Shown here one piece after another: positions 28,167 to 37,448 of a stretch of 64,000 bases of DNA. The position numbers were made by a program, and so were the translations under genes. Under the pieces are notes generated by a model. The model saw only the letters and a list, made by a program, of their open reading frames with translations. It did no database searches and was not told where the DNA came from. The stretch is from DATKOF01 sp035524795 (GTDB lineage Bacteria > Pseudomonadota > Gammaproteobacteria > Burkholderiales > SG8-41). The DNA is taken from contig DATKOF010000012.1 of assembly GCA_035524795.1 (NCBI GenBank), positions 1 to 64,000 of the forward strand. Reading direction: 5' to 3'. Numbering within the stretch: position 1 is the first letter of the stretch; each line of letters opens with the position of its first letter.

Positions 28167-28864
28167 GACTTGGTATTCGACCTGGTAATGAGTTTCGAGG
28201 CTTCGAACAACGAAGATACTATAGCATCAACATCGAAGGCGCGCACGTCGTTTCCCTCGTTGTAGCCGTAATCGACGCAGAACACTGGACAGCCGGCGGC
28301 GCGCGCGGCCTCGACGTCATTCAGCGAATCGCCGATCAGCAGCAGGTCGCATGGCGTGACGCCGAATTTTTCGGCGGTGTGGGTCAGCGGCAGCGGATCA
28401 GGTTTCTTTTTCGGCAGCGTGTCGCCGGCGAGCACGATATCGAAATAGCGCGTCAGACGCTGCCGCTCCAGCAGCGAAAACGTGAAGCGTCCGATCTTGT
28501 TGGTCACGCAGGCGAGCGGAAAACCGGCCGCGCGCAGCGCGTCGAGCCCTTCGACCACGCCCGGATAGGGCGCGGTGTGCTCGCCATTGGTGCGGTCGTA
28601 GCAGTCCATGAACATCGCCATCGAACGCTCGAACAGCGCCTCGTCGGGCTGCCCGCCATCGACTTCGGTCAGCGCGCAGCGCATCAGATGATAGACGCCT
28701 TTGCCGATGAAGTTCGCGATGCGCTTTTCATGCAGCGTCGGACGGCCGAGCTCGATCAGCGTCAGATTGACCGCGAGCGCGAGGTCCTGCGCGGTGTCGA
28801 GCAGCGTGCCGTCGAGATCGATCATCACCGCCTTGACCGGCAGCGGGAAATTCGTTTTGCGCAT
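28163..28864 (-). CDS. gph: phosphoglycolate phosphatase
   Basis: HAD-family phosphatase removing 2-phosphoglycolate, formed by RuBisCO or DNA 3'-end repair. The 233 residues have the HAD motifs: nucleophile VMIDLDGTLLDT, motif II VTNK, lysine stretch LPKKKPDPLPL and motif IV LLIGDSLNDVEAARAAG. The ATG at 28864 is preferred because upstream codons are not conserved. Second gene of the rpe-gph-trp cluster. Its stop codon overlaps the start of the Trp leader peptide. Confidence 0.95.
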   Translation of the reverse strand: MRKTNFPLPVKAVMIDLDGTLLDTAQDLALAVNLTLIELGRPTLHEKRIANFIGKGVYHLMRCALTEVDGGQPDEALFERSMAMFMDCYDRTNGEHTAPYPGVVEGLDALRAAGFPLACVTNKIGRFTFSLLERQRLTRYFDIVLAGDTLPKKKPDPLPLTHTAEKFGVTPCDLLLIGDSLNDVEAARAAGCPVFCVDYGYNEGNDVRAFDVDAIVSSLFEASKLITRSNTKS

Positions 28865-28919
28865 AAATCGGCTCCCGCCGTGACGCGACGGAAAAATGTC
28901 CCTGATGGAAAAACGCGGG

Positions 28920-29579
28920 TTAAACTTTCGACAGCTCGGCGCGCATGTGAGCGATCGTCGCCTTGTAGTCCTTGGTGCTGAAGATCGCCGAACCCGCGAC
29001 AAAGGTGTCGGCGCCGGCGCGCGCGACTTCGGCGATGTTGTCGCCCTTGACGCCGCCGTCGATCTCGAGCCAGATGTCCCGGCCCGACCTGTCTATCAGC
29101 TTGCGCACCGCGCGCAGCTTGTTGAGCGCCTCCGGAATGAATTTCTGGCCGCCGAAGCCGGGGTTGACCGACATGATCAGCACCAGATCGAGTTTGTCGA
29201 GCACGTGGTCGAGATAGTTGAGTGGCGTCGCCGGATTGAACACCAGCCCCGCCTTGCAGCCCTGGTCCTTGATCAGCGCGATCGTACGGTCGATGTGCTC
29301 GGAGGCCTCGGGATGGAACGAAATGATGTTGGCGCCGGCCTTCGCGAAATCGGGCACGATGCGGTCGACCGGCTTCACCATCAGGTGCACGTCGATCGGC
29401 GCCTGGGTCAGCGGCCGGATCGCCTCGCATACCAGCGGCCCGATCGTCAGGTTGGGAACGTAATGGTTGTCCATCACGTCGAAATGGATGATGTCGGCGC
29501 CGGCGGCAATCACGCTGGTGATTTCCTCGCCGAGCCGCGCGAAATTCGCGGACAGGATGCTCGGTGCGATGCGGTACAT
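28920..29579 (-). CDS. rpe: ribulose-phosphate 3-epimerase
   Basis: Interconverts ribulose-5-phosphate and xylulose-5-phosphate in the pentose phosphate pathway. The 219-residue TIM barrel starts [20 protein letters not shown] and contains the metal-site stretches [17 protein letters not shown] and IDVHLMV, the NPGFGGQKF loop and the C-terminal [11 protein letters not shown]. The ATG at 29579 begins the conserved start. First gene of the minus-strand cluster leading to the trp genes and divergent from apaG. Confidence 0.97.
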   Translation of the reverse strand: MYRIAPSILSANFARLGEEITSVIAAGADIIHFDVMDNHYVPNLTIGPLVCEAIRPLTQAPIDVHLMVKPVDRIVPDFAKAGANIISFHPEASEHIDRTIALIKDQGCKAGLVFNPATPLNYLDHVLDKLDLVLIMSVNPGFGGQKFIPEALNKLRAVRKLIDRSGRDIWLEIDGGVKGDNIAEVARAGADTFVAGSAIFSTKDYKATIAHMRAELSKV

Positions 29580-29680
29580 GGCGATATCCGTGAAAAATGG
29601 CGGCATTTTACCTGCAATCGCGCCCACGCACCTAGCGGCCGGCGGTTGCCACGACCGGCGAAATAGTGTGGAATAAACCG

Positions 29681-30064
29681 ATGGCGACGGACAAAAAACA
29701 TGAAATCCAGGTGTCGGCGCGCACCATCTACATTGCCGACCAGTCGGATCCCGACGGCAACCGTTACGTGTTTGCCTACACCATCAATATCAGGAATACC
29801 GGCAGCATCGCCGCGCAGCTGATCAGCCGCCACTGGATCATCACCGACGCCAACGAACTGGTGCAGGAAGTGCGCGGGCTCGGCGTGGTCGGCGAGCAGC
29901 CGCTGCTGAAGCCCGACGAAAGCTTCGAATACACCAGCGGCGCGGCGATCGCGACGCCGGTCGGCACCATGCGCGGCAGCTATCAGATGGTCGCCGAAGA
30001 CGGCATGCAGTTCGACGCGCCGATCCCGGAATTCACGCTGTCGGTGCCGCGCGTACTGCATTGA
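29681..30064 (+). CDS. apaG: ApaG domain protein (Co2+/Mg2+ efflux-associated)
   Basis: A 127-residue single-domain ApaG protein with a fibronectin-III-like fold. The conserved stretches are [51 protein letters not shown] and [10 protein letters not shown]. In enterobacteria apaG sits near ksgA and apaH and affects cobalt and magnesium resistance; the molecular role is unsettled. The ATG at 29681 begins the conserved part. It is followed by mltA 13 bp downstream, likely in one unit. Confidence 0.95.
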   Translation: MATDKKHEIQVSARTIYIADQSDPDGNRYVFAYTINIRNTGSIAAQLISRHWIITDANELVQEVRGLGVVGEQPLLKPDESFEYTSGAAIATPVGTMRGSYQMVAEDGMQFDAPIPEFTLSVPRVLH

Positions 30065-30077
30065 GGCGGCGGCCGGA

Positions 30078-31286
30078 ATGACACGCCGCTGGCTCGCAGC
30101 ACTGATCCCGATCGCGCTCGCCGCGTGCCAGACGGCGCCGACGCCCGAACTGCAGCCGATGGTGGTGCCGCCGGCCGAAGTGCCGTCGCCGAAGGCGCCG
30201 CCGCCGACCCTGCGCATCAGCGCATGGAACGCGATCGACGGCTGGCCGGACGACGACCTGCGCGCCGCGTGGAGCGCGTTTCTCGGAAGTTGCAGCGCGC
30301 TCGGGAACCAGGCGGCATGGCAGAGCGTCTGCGGCAGCGCCGCCAACCTGCAGGATTCGTCGTCAGCGGGCCTGCGCCAGTTCTTCGAACTCAATTTCAC
30401 GCCGTATCAGGTCATCAACGGCGACGGCAGCGACAGCGGACTGATCACCGGCTATTACGAACCCTTGCTGCGCGGCAGCCGCACACAGAGCAAACGCTAC
30501 CGCTATCCGATCTATGCCGCGCCCGACGACCTGCTGACGATCGATCTCAGCGACGCTTATCCGGAACTGAAAAGCATGCGACTGCGCGGCCGGCTCGACG
30601 CCGCCGGCCGGCGCATCGTCCCGTACTACGACCGCGCGCAGATCGAGGACGGCGCGGCGCCGCTCGCCAACAAGGAAATCGTCTGGGTCGACGATTCGAT
30701 CGACCTGTTCTTCCTGCAGATCCAGGGTTCGGGGCGGGTGAAACTCGACAGCGGCGAAACCATCCGCGTCGGCTATGCCGACCAGAACGGCTATCCGTAC
30801 CGCTCGATCGGCAGGCGGCTGGTGGATCTCGGCGAACTGCCGCTTGAAAAGGCGTCGATGGAAGGCATCCGGGATTGGGCGGACCGCAATCCGGACAAAC
30901 TGCGCGAGCTGCTCGATTACAACGCGAGCTACGTGTTCTTCCGCGAATTGCCGGTCAACGCCGATGCGACCGGGCCGATCGGCGCGCTCGGCGTGGCGCT
31001 GACTCCGCAGCGCAGCCTCGCCGTCGACACGCGCGCGGTGCCGCTTGGCGCGCCGGTGTTCCTCGCAACGACGTGGCCGAACTCGACCAGACCGCTTAAA
31101 CAACTGATGCTGGCGCAGGACACCGGCGGCGCGATCCGCGGTGGAGTGCGCGCCGATTTTTTCTGGGGTTTCGGCGGGCAGGCGGCGTTTCAGGCCGGCA
31201 GCATGCGCCAGAGCGGGAAAATGTGGGTGCTGCTGCCGAACAACGGCGACGGCAGCAACGACGCGCCGCAGCAGCAGAAACGCTGA
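30078..31286 (+). CDS. mltA: membrane-bound lytic murein transglycosylase A
   Basis: Outer-membrane lipoprotein that cleaves peptidoglycan strands and releases 1,6-anhydro-MurNAc products. A lipoprotein signal with lipobox LAAC (Cys17) opens the 402-residue protein. The MltA domain follows with GLITGYYEPLLRGS and IVWVDDSIDLFFLQIQGSGRVKL. The C-terminal 3D domain shows GALGVALTPQRSLAVDTRAVPLGAPVFL and the catalytic-Asp stretch AQDTGGAIRGGVRADFFWGFG. The freed products are the substrate of AnmK, encoded earlier in the window. It converges on the tonB gene. Confidence 0.96.
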   Translation: MTRRWLAALIPIALAACQTAPTPELQPMVVPPAEVPSPKAPPPTLRISAWNAIDGWPDDDLRAAWSAFLGSCSALGNQAAWQSVCGSAANLQDSSSAGLRQFFELNFTPYQVINGDGSDSGLITGYYEPLLRGSRTQSKRYRYPIYAAPDDLLTIDLSDAYPELKSMRLRGRLDAAGRRIVPYYDRAQIEDGAAPLANKEIVWVDDSIDLFFLQIQGSGRVKLDSGETIRVGYADQNGYPYRSIGRRLVDLGELPLEKASMEGIRDWADRNPDKLRELLDYNASYVFFRELPVNADATGPIGALGVALTPQRSLAVDTRAVPLGAPVFLATTWPNSTRPLKQLMLAQDTGGAIRGGVRADFFWGFGGQAAFQAGSMRQSGKMWVLLPNNGDGSNDAPQQQKR

Positions 31287-31295
31287 AACGCCGGT

Positions 31296-31961
31296 TCAGC
31301 GCTGCTGTTGTGCGTGCTGTTCCGCTTCGTAATCGTAGTTGAGTTTGATCAGCACGCGGCTCTTGACCGGATAGCCGTGGCGCTGCGCCGGTGCGAAGCG
31401 CGCGCCGCGGAATGCCTGCGGCGCGGCGTCTTCAAAATAGCCCGGAGGATCGGCGTTGACGACATCGACTTCGTTGACGACGCCGAATTCGTCGATCAGC
31501 AGCAGCAGCGTGACGACGCCGTTGACGCGCGCGGCGAGCGCCGCGGCGGGATAGGCGGGCTTGATCATGACCAGCGGCCGCGGCTGGACATCGAGCTGTT
31601 TGACCGGATAGTAGACGGGATCGCGGATCAGCGGCACTTCGACGCCGGCGGACGGGCTCGACGCCGGAGCAGCGGCGTCGCGGTGTTCAGCAACGCGCGT
31701 CGCGGGTGACGCGTGCCCGCTGCCGGGTGACGGCGCGTTGCGCTCATCGACGGCGCGGGGTTCCACGTCTGCCGACGCCGGTTCGAGTTGCGCGGTGATG
31801 CTGCTGGCCGTGCTGGTGATGCCAGGGGTGCCGCCGGTCGGATTGACCGGCACACCCGCCACCAGCAGCAGATGCAGCGCGAACGAGCACGCGACCGCCA
31901 CCAGCAGCCGCGTCCAGGTCTGCTTCATCGCAACGTCGAAAGATGACGCCAGGGCCGCCAT
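31296..31961 (-). CDS. TonB-family energy transducer
   Basis: A 221-residue TonB-like protein. A single N-terminal membrane helix (about 17-37, RLLVAVACSFALHLLLVAGV) is followed by a Ser/Pro/Ala-rich linker (40-120). A C-terminal TonB domain (about 135-210) contains YPAAALAARVNGVVTLLLLIDEFGVV and ends with FAPAQRHGYPVKSRVLIKLNY. It transmits proton-motive force to outer-membrane receptors. No exbB/exbD or TonB-dependent receptor is nearby. The ATG at 31961 has GAGG upstream; an ATG at 31928 is the alternative. It lies 12 bp after dsbC. Confidence 0.85.
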   Translation of the reverse strand: MAALASSFDVAMKQTWTRLLVAVACSFALHLLLVAGVPVNPTGGTPGITSTASSITAQLEPASADVEPRAVDERNAPSPGSGHASPATRVAEHRDAAAPASSPSAGVEVPLIRDPVYYPVKQLDVQPRPLVMIKPAYPAAALAARVNGVVTLLLLIDEFGVVNEVDVVNADPPGYFEDAAPQAFRGARFAPAQRHGYPVKSRVLIKLNYDYEAEQHAQQQR

Positions 31962-31973
31962 GGATTTACCGCC

Positions 31974-32699
31974 TCATTTATTTTTCGCCTGTATCTCGGC
32001 AAAGCGTTGCTCTATCTGGCTTGCCGGAATCACGCCCGGCTCGCGCTGCCCGTCCGCGAAGAATACCGCCGGTGTGCCGTTGACATGGACGCGGTCGGCC
32101 AGGGCCTTGGTCCTCTCGATCGGCGTTGCGCAATCGCCAATCGCAACCGGCGCCGCATTATTCAGCATGTAGTCATTCCATGCCTTCGCGCGGTCTTTCG
32201 AGCACCAGATTTTGCGCGCCATCGAATCGGCGTTCGGGTGGATCGGCAGCGGCAGCAGGAAAGTATAGATCGTCACGTTGTTGACCTTGGTCAGCTCCTG
32301 CTCGAGCTGCCTGCAATAAGGGCAGTCCGGATCGCCGAAGTAAACGAGCTTGCGCGAGCCATCACCCTTGACGCGCTTCAGCGCCAGATCGAGCGGCAGC
32401 TGGTCGAAATTGATCGCGGTCAACTGTTTCAGCCGCTCATCGCTCAAACTCACGTTGCGTTCGAGGTCGAACAACTGACCGTCGAGGATGTAGTGCGCCT
32501 GCGCATCGGTGTAATAAAGCTGCCCGCCTGCGAATACCTCGTAGAGACCGGCAATCGGCGTCTTCGTTACGTTATCCACCGGAATTTCGGGACGGCGCTT
32601 CTGCAGCGCCGCCTTGATGCCGGCTTCGATGATGTCTCCGGCGAGCGCGTTCGCGCACGTCAAAAACAGGATTGCAAATACGGCCAGACTTTTACGCAT
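31974..32699 (-). CDS. dsbC: thiol:disulfide isomerase DsbC
   Basis: Periplasmic disulfide isomerase. The 241-residue precursor has a signal peptide (MRKSLAVFAILFLTCANALA), an N-terminal dimerisation region with GLYEVFAGGQLYYTDAQAHYILDG, and a thioredoxin-like domain with the active site DPDCPYCRQLEQEL. A conserved TPAVFFADG cis-proline stretch follows. The pattern matches DsbC, not the monomeric DsbA. It is encoded between the UbiH-type gene and tonB on the same strand. Confidence 0.94.
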   Translation of the reverse strand: MRKSLAVFAILFLTCANALAGDIIEAGIKAALQKRRPEIPVDNVTKTPIAGLYEVFAGGQLYYTDAQAHYILDGQLFDLERNVSLSDERLKQLTAINFDQLPLDLALKRVKGDGSRKLVYFGDPDCPYCRQLEQELTKVNNVTIYTFLLPLPIHPNADSMARKIWCSKDRAKAWNDYMLNNAAPVAIGDCATPIERTKALADRVHVNGTPAVFFADGQREPGVIPASQIEQRFAEIQAKNK

Positions 32700-32726
32700 G
32701 AAAAATTCCTCGCTAATCGGAAATCG

Positions 32727-33893
32727 TTATTCAACGGCGTGCCGCACCAGCAGACTCTTGAGCCGCGCGCCGCGGTTGGTCAGGCGCAGCCCGAAATTGC
32801 GGACGCCGGCGAAGCGGCCGCGCGGATCGCGGTTGAACAGCCGCTGCAGCGCGTCCGCGCTGAACTGCGTGACCAGCACATCTTCGCGGCGCGCGCGCTC
32901 GTAACGCCGCAGCAGATGAAAATCGCCGCAGTCGTACGGGCCGCGTTGCGCCAGCACCTGCGCCAGTTCGCGCGCATCGCGGAAACCGAGGTTGACGCCC
33001 TGCCCGGCCAGCGGATGGATGCTGTGCGCGGCGTCGCCCACCAGCGCGACGCGCGGCGCGACGAAGCGCCGCGCACGCTGCAGATTCAGTGCAAATCCGG
33101 CCGCCGGCGTTATCGTCTCCAGCGCGCCGAGCGCGCCGTGGCTGGCCGCGGTGACTTCCGCCGCCAGCGCTGGCGGCGCCAGCGCCTGCAGTTGCGCGGC
33201 ATGCGTCTCGGTCGTCGACCATACCATCGAGACACGCGCGCGGGGCAGCGGCAGCAGCGCAAGCACGCCGTCGCGCCGGAACCACTGGAACGCGGCGCCG
33301 TGATGCGGCTGTGCCACGGAGAAATTCGCGACCACCGCGCTTTGCCGATACGGGCGCGCCACGGCGTCGATCTGCGCCTGCGCGCGCACCCACGAATCGG
33401 CGCCGTCGGCGCCGACCACCAGCCGCGCGCGCAGCCGGCGACCGTTGGTCAACGACAATTCCGCCGCTTCCGCCGTCAATTCCAGTCTGTCGCAGCCGGC
33501 GGGAACGATGCATTCGATATGCGGCTCGGACTGCAACGCCTCCCATATCGCGCGCTGCAATGCGCGGTTTTCGACGATGAACGCGAGCTCGCGCAGACCG
33601 GTCTCGTAGGCGCTGAAATCAAGCTCCGACACGACGTCGTCGCCGAACACGCGCATGTCCTCGACGCGCTGGACGCGCGCCGCATCGAGCCGTCGCCAGA
33701 CGCCGAGATTTTCCAGGAACGCCGCGCTGCCGGGACTGATCGCATAAATCCGCTGGTCCCACGAGCCGTCTTCCGGTGGCGGCGGCAGCGGCCGCGCCTC
33801 GACCAGCGCGACGCGCAGCCGCGCTGCGTGCAGCGCGAGCGCGAGGCTGGCGCCGACCAGCCCGCCTCCGATGATGATGACGTCGCGATCCAT
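32727..33893 (-). CDS. FAD-dependent ubiquinone hydroxylase, UbiH/UbiF type
   Basis: A 388-residue flavin monooxygenase of the UbiH/COQ6 family, acting in ring hydroxylation of ubiquinone precursors at the membrane. The FAD motif DVIIIGGGLVGASLALAL opens the protein. ARLVVGADGADSWVR (second dinucleotide motif) and GDAAHSIHPLAGQGVNLGFRDA (third motif, FAD/substrate) follow. Which ring position it hydroxylates (UbiH, UbiI, UbiF or UbiM type) cannot be decided by eye. The ATG at 33893 directly precedes the FAD motif; an in-frame ATG 12 bp upstream is possible. Confidence 0.87.
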   Translation of the reverse strand: MDRDVIIIGGGLVGASLALALHAARLRVALVEARPLPPPPEDGSWDQRIYAISPGSAAFLENLGVWRRLDAARVQRVEDMRVFGDDVVSELDFSAYETGLRELAFIVENRALQRAIWEALQSEPHIECIVPAGCDRLELTAEAAELSLTNGRRLRARLVVGADGADSWVRAQAQIDAVARPYRQSAVVANFSVAQPHHGAAFQWFRRDGVLALLPLPRARVSMVWSTTETHAAQLQALAPPALAAEVTAASHGALGALETITPAAGFALNLQRARRFVAPRVALVGDAAHSIHPLAGQGVNLGFRDARELAQVLAQRGPYDCGDFHLLRRYERARREDVLVTQFSADALQRLFNRDPRGRFAGVRNFGLRLTNRGARLKSLLVRHAVE

Positions 33894-34015
33894 GCCGGAA
33901 TCCATTTGACCAGCCGCGAGTGTAATGGTGCGCGCGATCCGCCGCAAAAAACGCTGCCGGGCGGTCGCCGCCCGCCGACAAACGGGCGGGCTTCGACGCG
34001 CGAGGCGGCCGTCTT

Positions 34016-34040
34016 GACAAAAAACGGGGTCAAATTTAGA
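34016..34040. repeat. REP-like fragment upstream of the tRNA
   Basis: The stretch ACGGGGTCAAATTTAGAG has the head typical of REP palindromes linked to RAYT/IS200-type transposases. No matching second arm is seen within the next 30 bp, so it is at most a remnant. Called from sequence memory of the motif only. Confidence 0.3.
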
Positions 34041-34071
34041 GTGCCTGCCCCACGCGGCGTGTTCCGAATAA

Positions 34072-34148
34072 GGTGATGTAGCTCAGTTGGTTAGAGCGTG
34101 GCACTCATAACGCCAAGGTCGGTGGTTCAATTCCACCCATCACCACCA
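34072..34148 (+). tRNA. tRNA-Met (CAT), elongator type
   Basis: A full cloverleaf can be drawn: acceptor GGTGATG with CATCACC, D-arm AGCTCAGTTGGTTAGAGC, anticodon loop CTCATAA (anticodon CAT at 34106-34108), T-arm GGTGGTTCAATTCCACC. The CCA end is encoded (34146-34148). The 7-bp paired acceptor stem and GGTTAGAG D-loop fit elongator Met rather than initiator; a lysidine-modified Ile-CAT cannot be fully excluded. The anticodon stem has an A·C mismatch at the base pair closing the loop. Confidence 0.92.
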
Positions 34149-34348
34149 CCATGAAATCAATATTTGCAGGAACGCGCGGGCCCGATCGGCTGCAACGACA
34201 TCGCCGTTCATGGAGAAACGTGCCACGCAAAATCCGCGGCAATCCCGTTATTGAAAAACAGCGACGCCTGATAATATTTCGTCCTGAACATTGCGCGGGC
34301 ATCGGATTGATGGCGCGCGTACCGCCTTCTTTGACCAAGTAACCAACT

Positions 34349-35368
34349 ATGAATGCGAAACCGCCTGTCCGTTGGGTGATCGGAGCCGTCGCGATTGCGG
34401 CCGGCGCCTGGATCGCTTATCTGCTGCTGGCGCCGCCGCGGCTCGACGCCGTCCATCCGGTGCGCGGGCCGGCAGTGCAGGCGGTCTACGCGACCGGCAC
34501 CGTCGAGCCGACCATCATGCTGCCGGTCGCGGCGCGCACCACCGCGCGGCTGGTCGAGCTCGACACTGACGAAGGCGCGCCGGTGACCAAAGGAAAAGTG
34601 CTGGCGCGACTCGAAGACGCCGACCTCGCCAGCACGCTCGCCGCGTTGCGGTCACAGGAAACGCTGGCGCGACAAAACTACGAACGCGCCGGGAAATTGA
34701 TCGCGCTCGACAGCATTTCGCGTCAGGCCTACGACCAGGCCAGGACCGACTGGGAGGCCACCAGGGCCAACGCCGCCAGCGTCGCGGCGCAGGCCGGATT
34801 CCTGAAGCTGGCTGCGCCGGCCGACGGCCTCATCATCAAGCGCGACGGTGAAATCGGCGAGTTGATCCCGGTCAATCAGCCGGTGTTCTGGCTCGCGGTG
34901 AAATCCCGGTTGCGGATCTCGGCCGAGGTCGATGAAGAAGACATCCCGCGCATCGTGCCGGGCCAGAAGGTGCTGATCCGCACCGACGCCTTCCCGGGAC
35001 AGGTTTTCAACGGCACGGTGCAGAGCGTGACGCCGAAGGGCGACACCACGGCGCGCAGCTACCGCGTGCGCATCGCGCTGCCCGCCGACACGCCGCTGAT
35101 GATCGGCATGACGACCGAGACCAACATCATCGTCCGCGAAGCCGCCGATGCGCTGCTGGTGCCGACCAGTGCGGTGCAGGCCGACAAGCTGTGGAAGATC
35201 GTGGATGGCCGCCTCGTCGCGCAGCCGGTGTCGGTCGGCGCGAAGGGTGCCGACCAGACTGAAATCCTCGACGGTATCGGCGCGGACGACGTCATCGTGA
35301 AAAATGCGGACGCCTCGCTGACAGCGGGCAAACGCGCGCGCGCGCGGATCGTCGCCGGCCGCTCATGA
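34349..35368 (+). CDS. HlyD-type membrane fusion protein of an ABC exporter
   Basis: A 339-residue periplasmic adaptor. One N-terminal membrane helix (VIGAVAIAAGAWIAYLLLA) is followed by a barrel/lipoyl half (VLARLEDADLASTLAALRSQE). A short helical hairpin (about 105-150) and the second lipoyl/beta-barrel part (LAAPADGLIIKRDGEIGELI) follow, and then a membrane-proximal domain. Its stop overlaps the permease start (ATGA at 35365-35368), as in DevB-DevC-DevA or MacA-MacB type exporters. The helical hairpin is shorter than in MacA. No TolC gene is nearby. The exported substrate is unknown. Confidence 0.88.
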   Translation: MNAKPPVRWVIGAVAIAAGAWIAYLLLAPPRLDAVHPVRGPAVQAVYATGTVEPTIMLPVAARTTARLVELDTDEGAPVTKGKVLARLEDADLASTLAALRSQETLARQNYERAGKLIALDSISRQAYDQARTDWEATRANAASVAAQAGFLKLAAPADGLIIKRDGEIGELIPVNQPVFWLAVKSRLRISAEVDEEDIPRIVPGQKVLIRTDAFPGQVFNGTVQSVTPKGDTTARSYRVRIALPADTPLMIGMTTETNIIVREAADALLVPTSAVQADKLWKIVDGRLVAQPVSVGAKGADQTEILDGIGADDVIVKNADASLTAGKRARARIVAGRS

Positions 35369-36612
35369 TCCGCCTGCTCGCCGGCATCGCGGTCAAGCAC
35401 CTGCTGGCCCGCAAGCGGCAGAGCGCGGTGTCGTTGATGGGCATCACGCTGGGCGTCGCGTTCTTTCTCGCCATCTCCTCGCTGATGCAGGGATCGGAGC
35501 GCGACTTCATTCACCGGCTGGTCGACAATTCCCCGCACATCACGATCATCGATCAGTTCCGCAATCCGCGCCTGCAGCCGCTTCAGCAGCTGCGCCCCGC
35601 CGGCGCCGTCGAAATCCGCCACGTCAAACCGCTGACCGAAACGCGCGGCATCCGCGGCTATCAGCAGGCGTTCGATTATCTGCACACCCTGCCGGGGCTG
35701 CTGTCGTCGCCGACGCTCGAAGGACAGGCGCTGGTCAGCTTCGCCGGCAAAGTCGTCGGCGTGACCATGACCGGAGTGATCCCGTCGCAGATCACGACCG
35801 TAACCACCATCCAGAACTACATGCGGCAGGGAGCGATCGACGACCTGAACATTAACCCTGATGGCATCGTCATCGGCGACCAGCTCGCGCGCGACCTGGC
35901 GCTCGAGATGGACAACAACCTGATCGTGTCCGCAACCAGCGGCCAGTCGCACACTTTCAAGATCATCGGCATCTTCCACACCGGACGCGCGACCTACGAC
36001 GACTCCCAGGTTTTCGTGCAACTGAAGCGGGCGCAGGCGTTGTTCGACCGGCCCAACCGGATCAACAACATCATCATCAAGATCGACGATCCGTATCAGG
36101 CGCGCGCCGTCGCGGCCGGCATCGAAGGTCGGGTCGGCTACAAATCCATCTCGTGGCAGGAAGCCTTCGAAGACCTGATGAACACGCTGACGATCCGCAA
36201 CATCATCATGTACACGGTGGTCAGCGCGGTGCTGGTGGTGGCAGCATTCGGCATCTACAACGTGATTTCGACCGTGGTGATGGAAAAGCAGCGCGACGTC
36301 GCAATCCTGAAATCGATGGGATTCCGCGCCAACGACATCGAGCTGATTTTCCTGATCCAGGGCGTCGCCCTCGGGCTGGCGGGAAATCTGACCGGGCTGC
36401 CGCTGGGCATGGCGCTGATGGCGGGACTGCAGCGCGTGCAGATCAAATTTCCCGGCGGCGGCGACACGGTGAACCTGCCGATCGCCTGGGACTGGCCGCA
36501 GTTCGCGATCGCCGCGGCGTTCGCGCTGACCGCCGCGGTGCTGGCTGCGCTGCTGCCCGCGCGCAAGGCGGCGCGGCTGCAGCCGGTCGAAATCCTGCGC
36601 GGCGGCACCTGA
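35365..36612 (+). CDS. ABC exporter permease, MacB/DevC-like
   Basis: A 415-residue permease with one N-terminal membrane helix (about 17-40), a large periplasmic MacB-type domain (about 45-270), and three C-terminal helices (about 277-300, 325-350, 375-400) with an FtsX-like core (VVMEKQRDVAILKSMGFRANDIELIFLIQG). This is the four-helix type VII ABC permease topology, which works with a separate ATPase and adaptor. It overlaps both neighbours by a few bases, so the three proteins are made together. Substrate unknown; lipoproteins, peptides or antibiotics are the usual cargo of the class. Confidence 0.9.
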   Translation: MIRLLAGIAVKHLLARKRQSAVSLMGITLGVAFFLAISSLMQGSERDFIHRLVDNSPHITIIDQFRNPRLQPLQQLRPAGAVEIRHVKPLTETRGIRGYQQAFDYLHTLPGLLSSPTLEGQALVSFAGKVVGVTMTGVIPSQITTVTTIQNYMRQGAIDDLNINPDGIVIGDQLARDLALEMDNNLIVSATSGQSHTFKIIGIFHTGRATYDDSQVFVQLKRAQALFDRPNRINNIIIKIDDPYQARAVAAGIEGRVGYKSISWQEAFEDLMNTLTIRNIIMYTVVSAVLVVAAFGIYNVISTVVMEKQRDVAILKSMGFRANDIELIFLIQGVALGLAGNLTGLPLGMALMAGLQRVQIKFPGGGDTVNLPIAWDWPQFAIAAAFALTAAVLAALLPARKAARLQPVEILRGGT

Positions 36613-37289
36613 TGGAAGCGGTCGTCCGCACCGAGCGCATCACGCGACGGCTGGCCGGCGAAGTCCCGGTCACGCTGGTCGAGGACATCAGCCTCGAAAT
36701 CAGGCGCGGGGAATTCGTCGCCATCACCGGACCCTCCGGCTCCGGCAAGTCCTCGCTGCTCTATCTGCTCGGACTGCTCGACGTGCCGACCGGCGGGCGG
36801 CTGTGGCTGAACGGCCGGGAAACCTCGACGCTCGACGAAAACCAGTTGGCGGCAACGCGGCTGTCGGAAATCGGTTTCGTGTTCCAGTCGCATTTTCTGC
36901 TGCCCGAATTTTCCGCGCTCGAGAACGTGCTGCTGCCGATGCGCCGCCTCGGCCGGCTCGACGAAAAGCAGGCCGCCGCGCGCGCGCAGGAATTACTCAC
37001 GTCGCTGGGGCTGTCGGACCAGTTGAACAAGGTTCCCAAGCAGCTATCGGGCGGACAGAGCCAGCGCGTCGCTATCGCACGCGCGCTCGCCAACGACCCG
37101 CCGTTCGTGCTGGCCGACGAACCGACTGGCAACCTCGACACCAGAGCCAGCGCCAACGTGCAGGTGATCATGAAGGACCTCGCGCATAAATACGACCGCG
37201 CGGTCGCCGTCGTCACCCACGACGAGCATTTCGCCCATCAGGCAGACCGCGTCCTTACCATCATTGACGGACATCTCCAGCCGCAATAA
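36612..37289 (+). CDS. ABC exporter ATP-binding protein, MacB/LolD-like
   Basis: A 225-residue nucleotide-binding subunit with complete motifs: Walker A GPSGSGKSSLL, Q-loop FVFQSHFLLPEF, signature LSGGQSQRVAIARAL, Walker B FVLADEPTGNLD and the switch His in VVTHDEHFAHQADR. The motif set matches the MacB/LolD group. Its ATG overlaps the permease stop (TGATG at 36610-36614). Last gene of the three-gene exporter operon. No terminator hairpin is obvious in the 160 bp after it. Confidence 0.93.
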   Translation: MEAVVRTERITRRLAGEVPVTLVEDISLEIRRGEFVAITGPSGSGKSSLLYLLGLLDVPTGGRLWLNGRETSTLDENQLAATRLSEIGFVFQSHFLLPEFSALENVLLPMRRLGRLDEKQAAARAQELLTSLGLSDQLNKVPKQLSGGQSQRVAIARALANDPPFVLADEPTGNLDTRASANVQVIMKDLAHKYDRAVAVVTHDEHFAHQADRVLTIIDGHLQPQ

Positions 37290-37448
37290 ATAAATCCGTC
37301 CCCTATCGTGGGATGGATCAGAAATAAACTGCGGTCTATCTTCCATTAAACGCAATCCTTGCAGACTTGCAAAATTGAGCCACTAATTTTCTCTGGCATT
37401 TGAACGAACCAGGGTGCGGCACGCCGGATCGTGAAGCGGCAGAAATCA

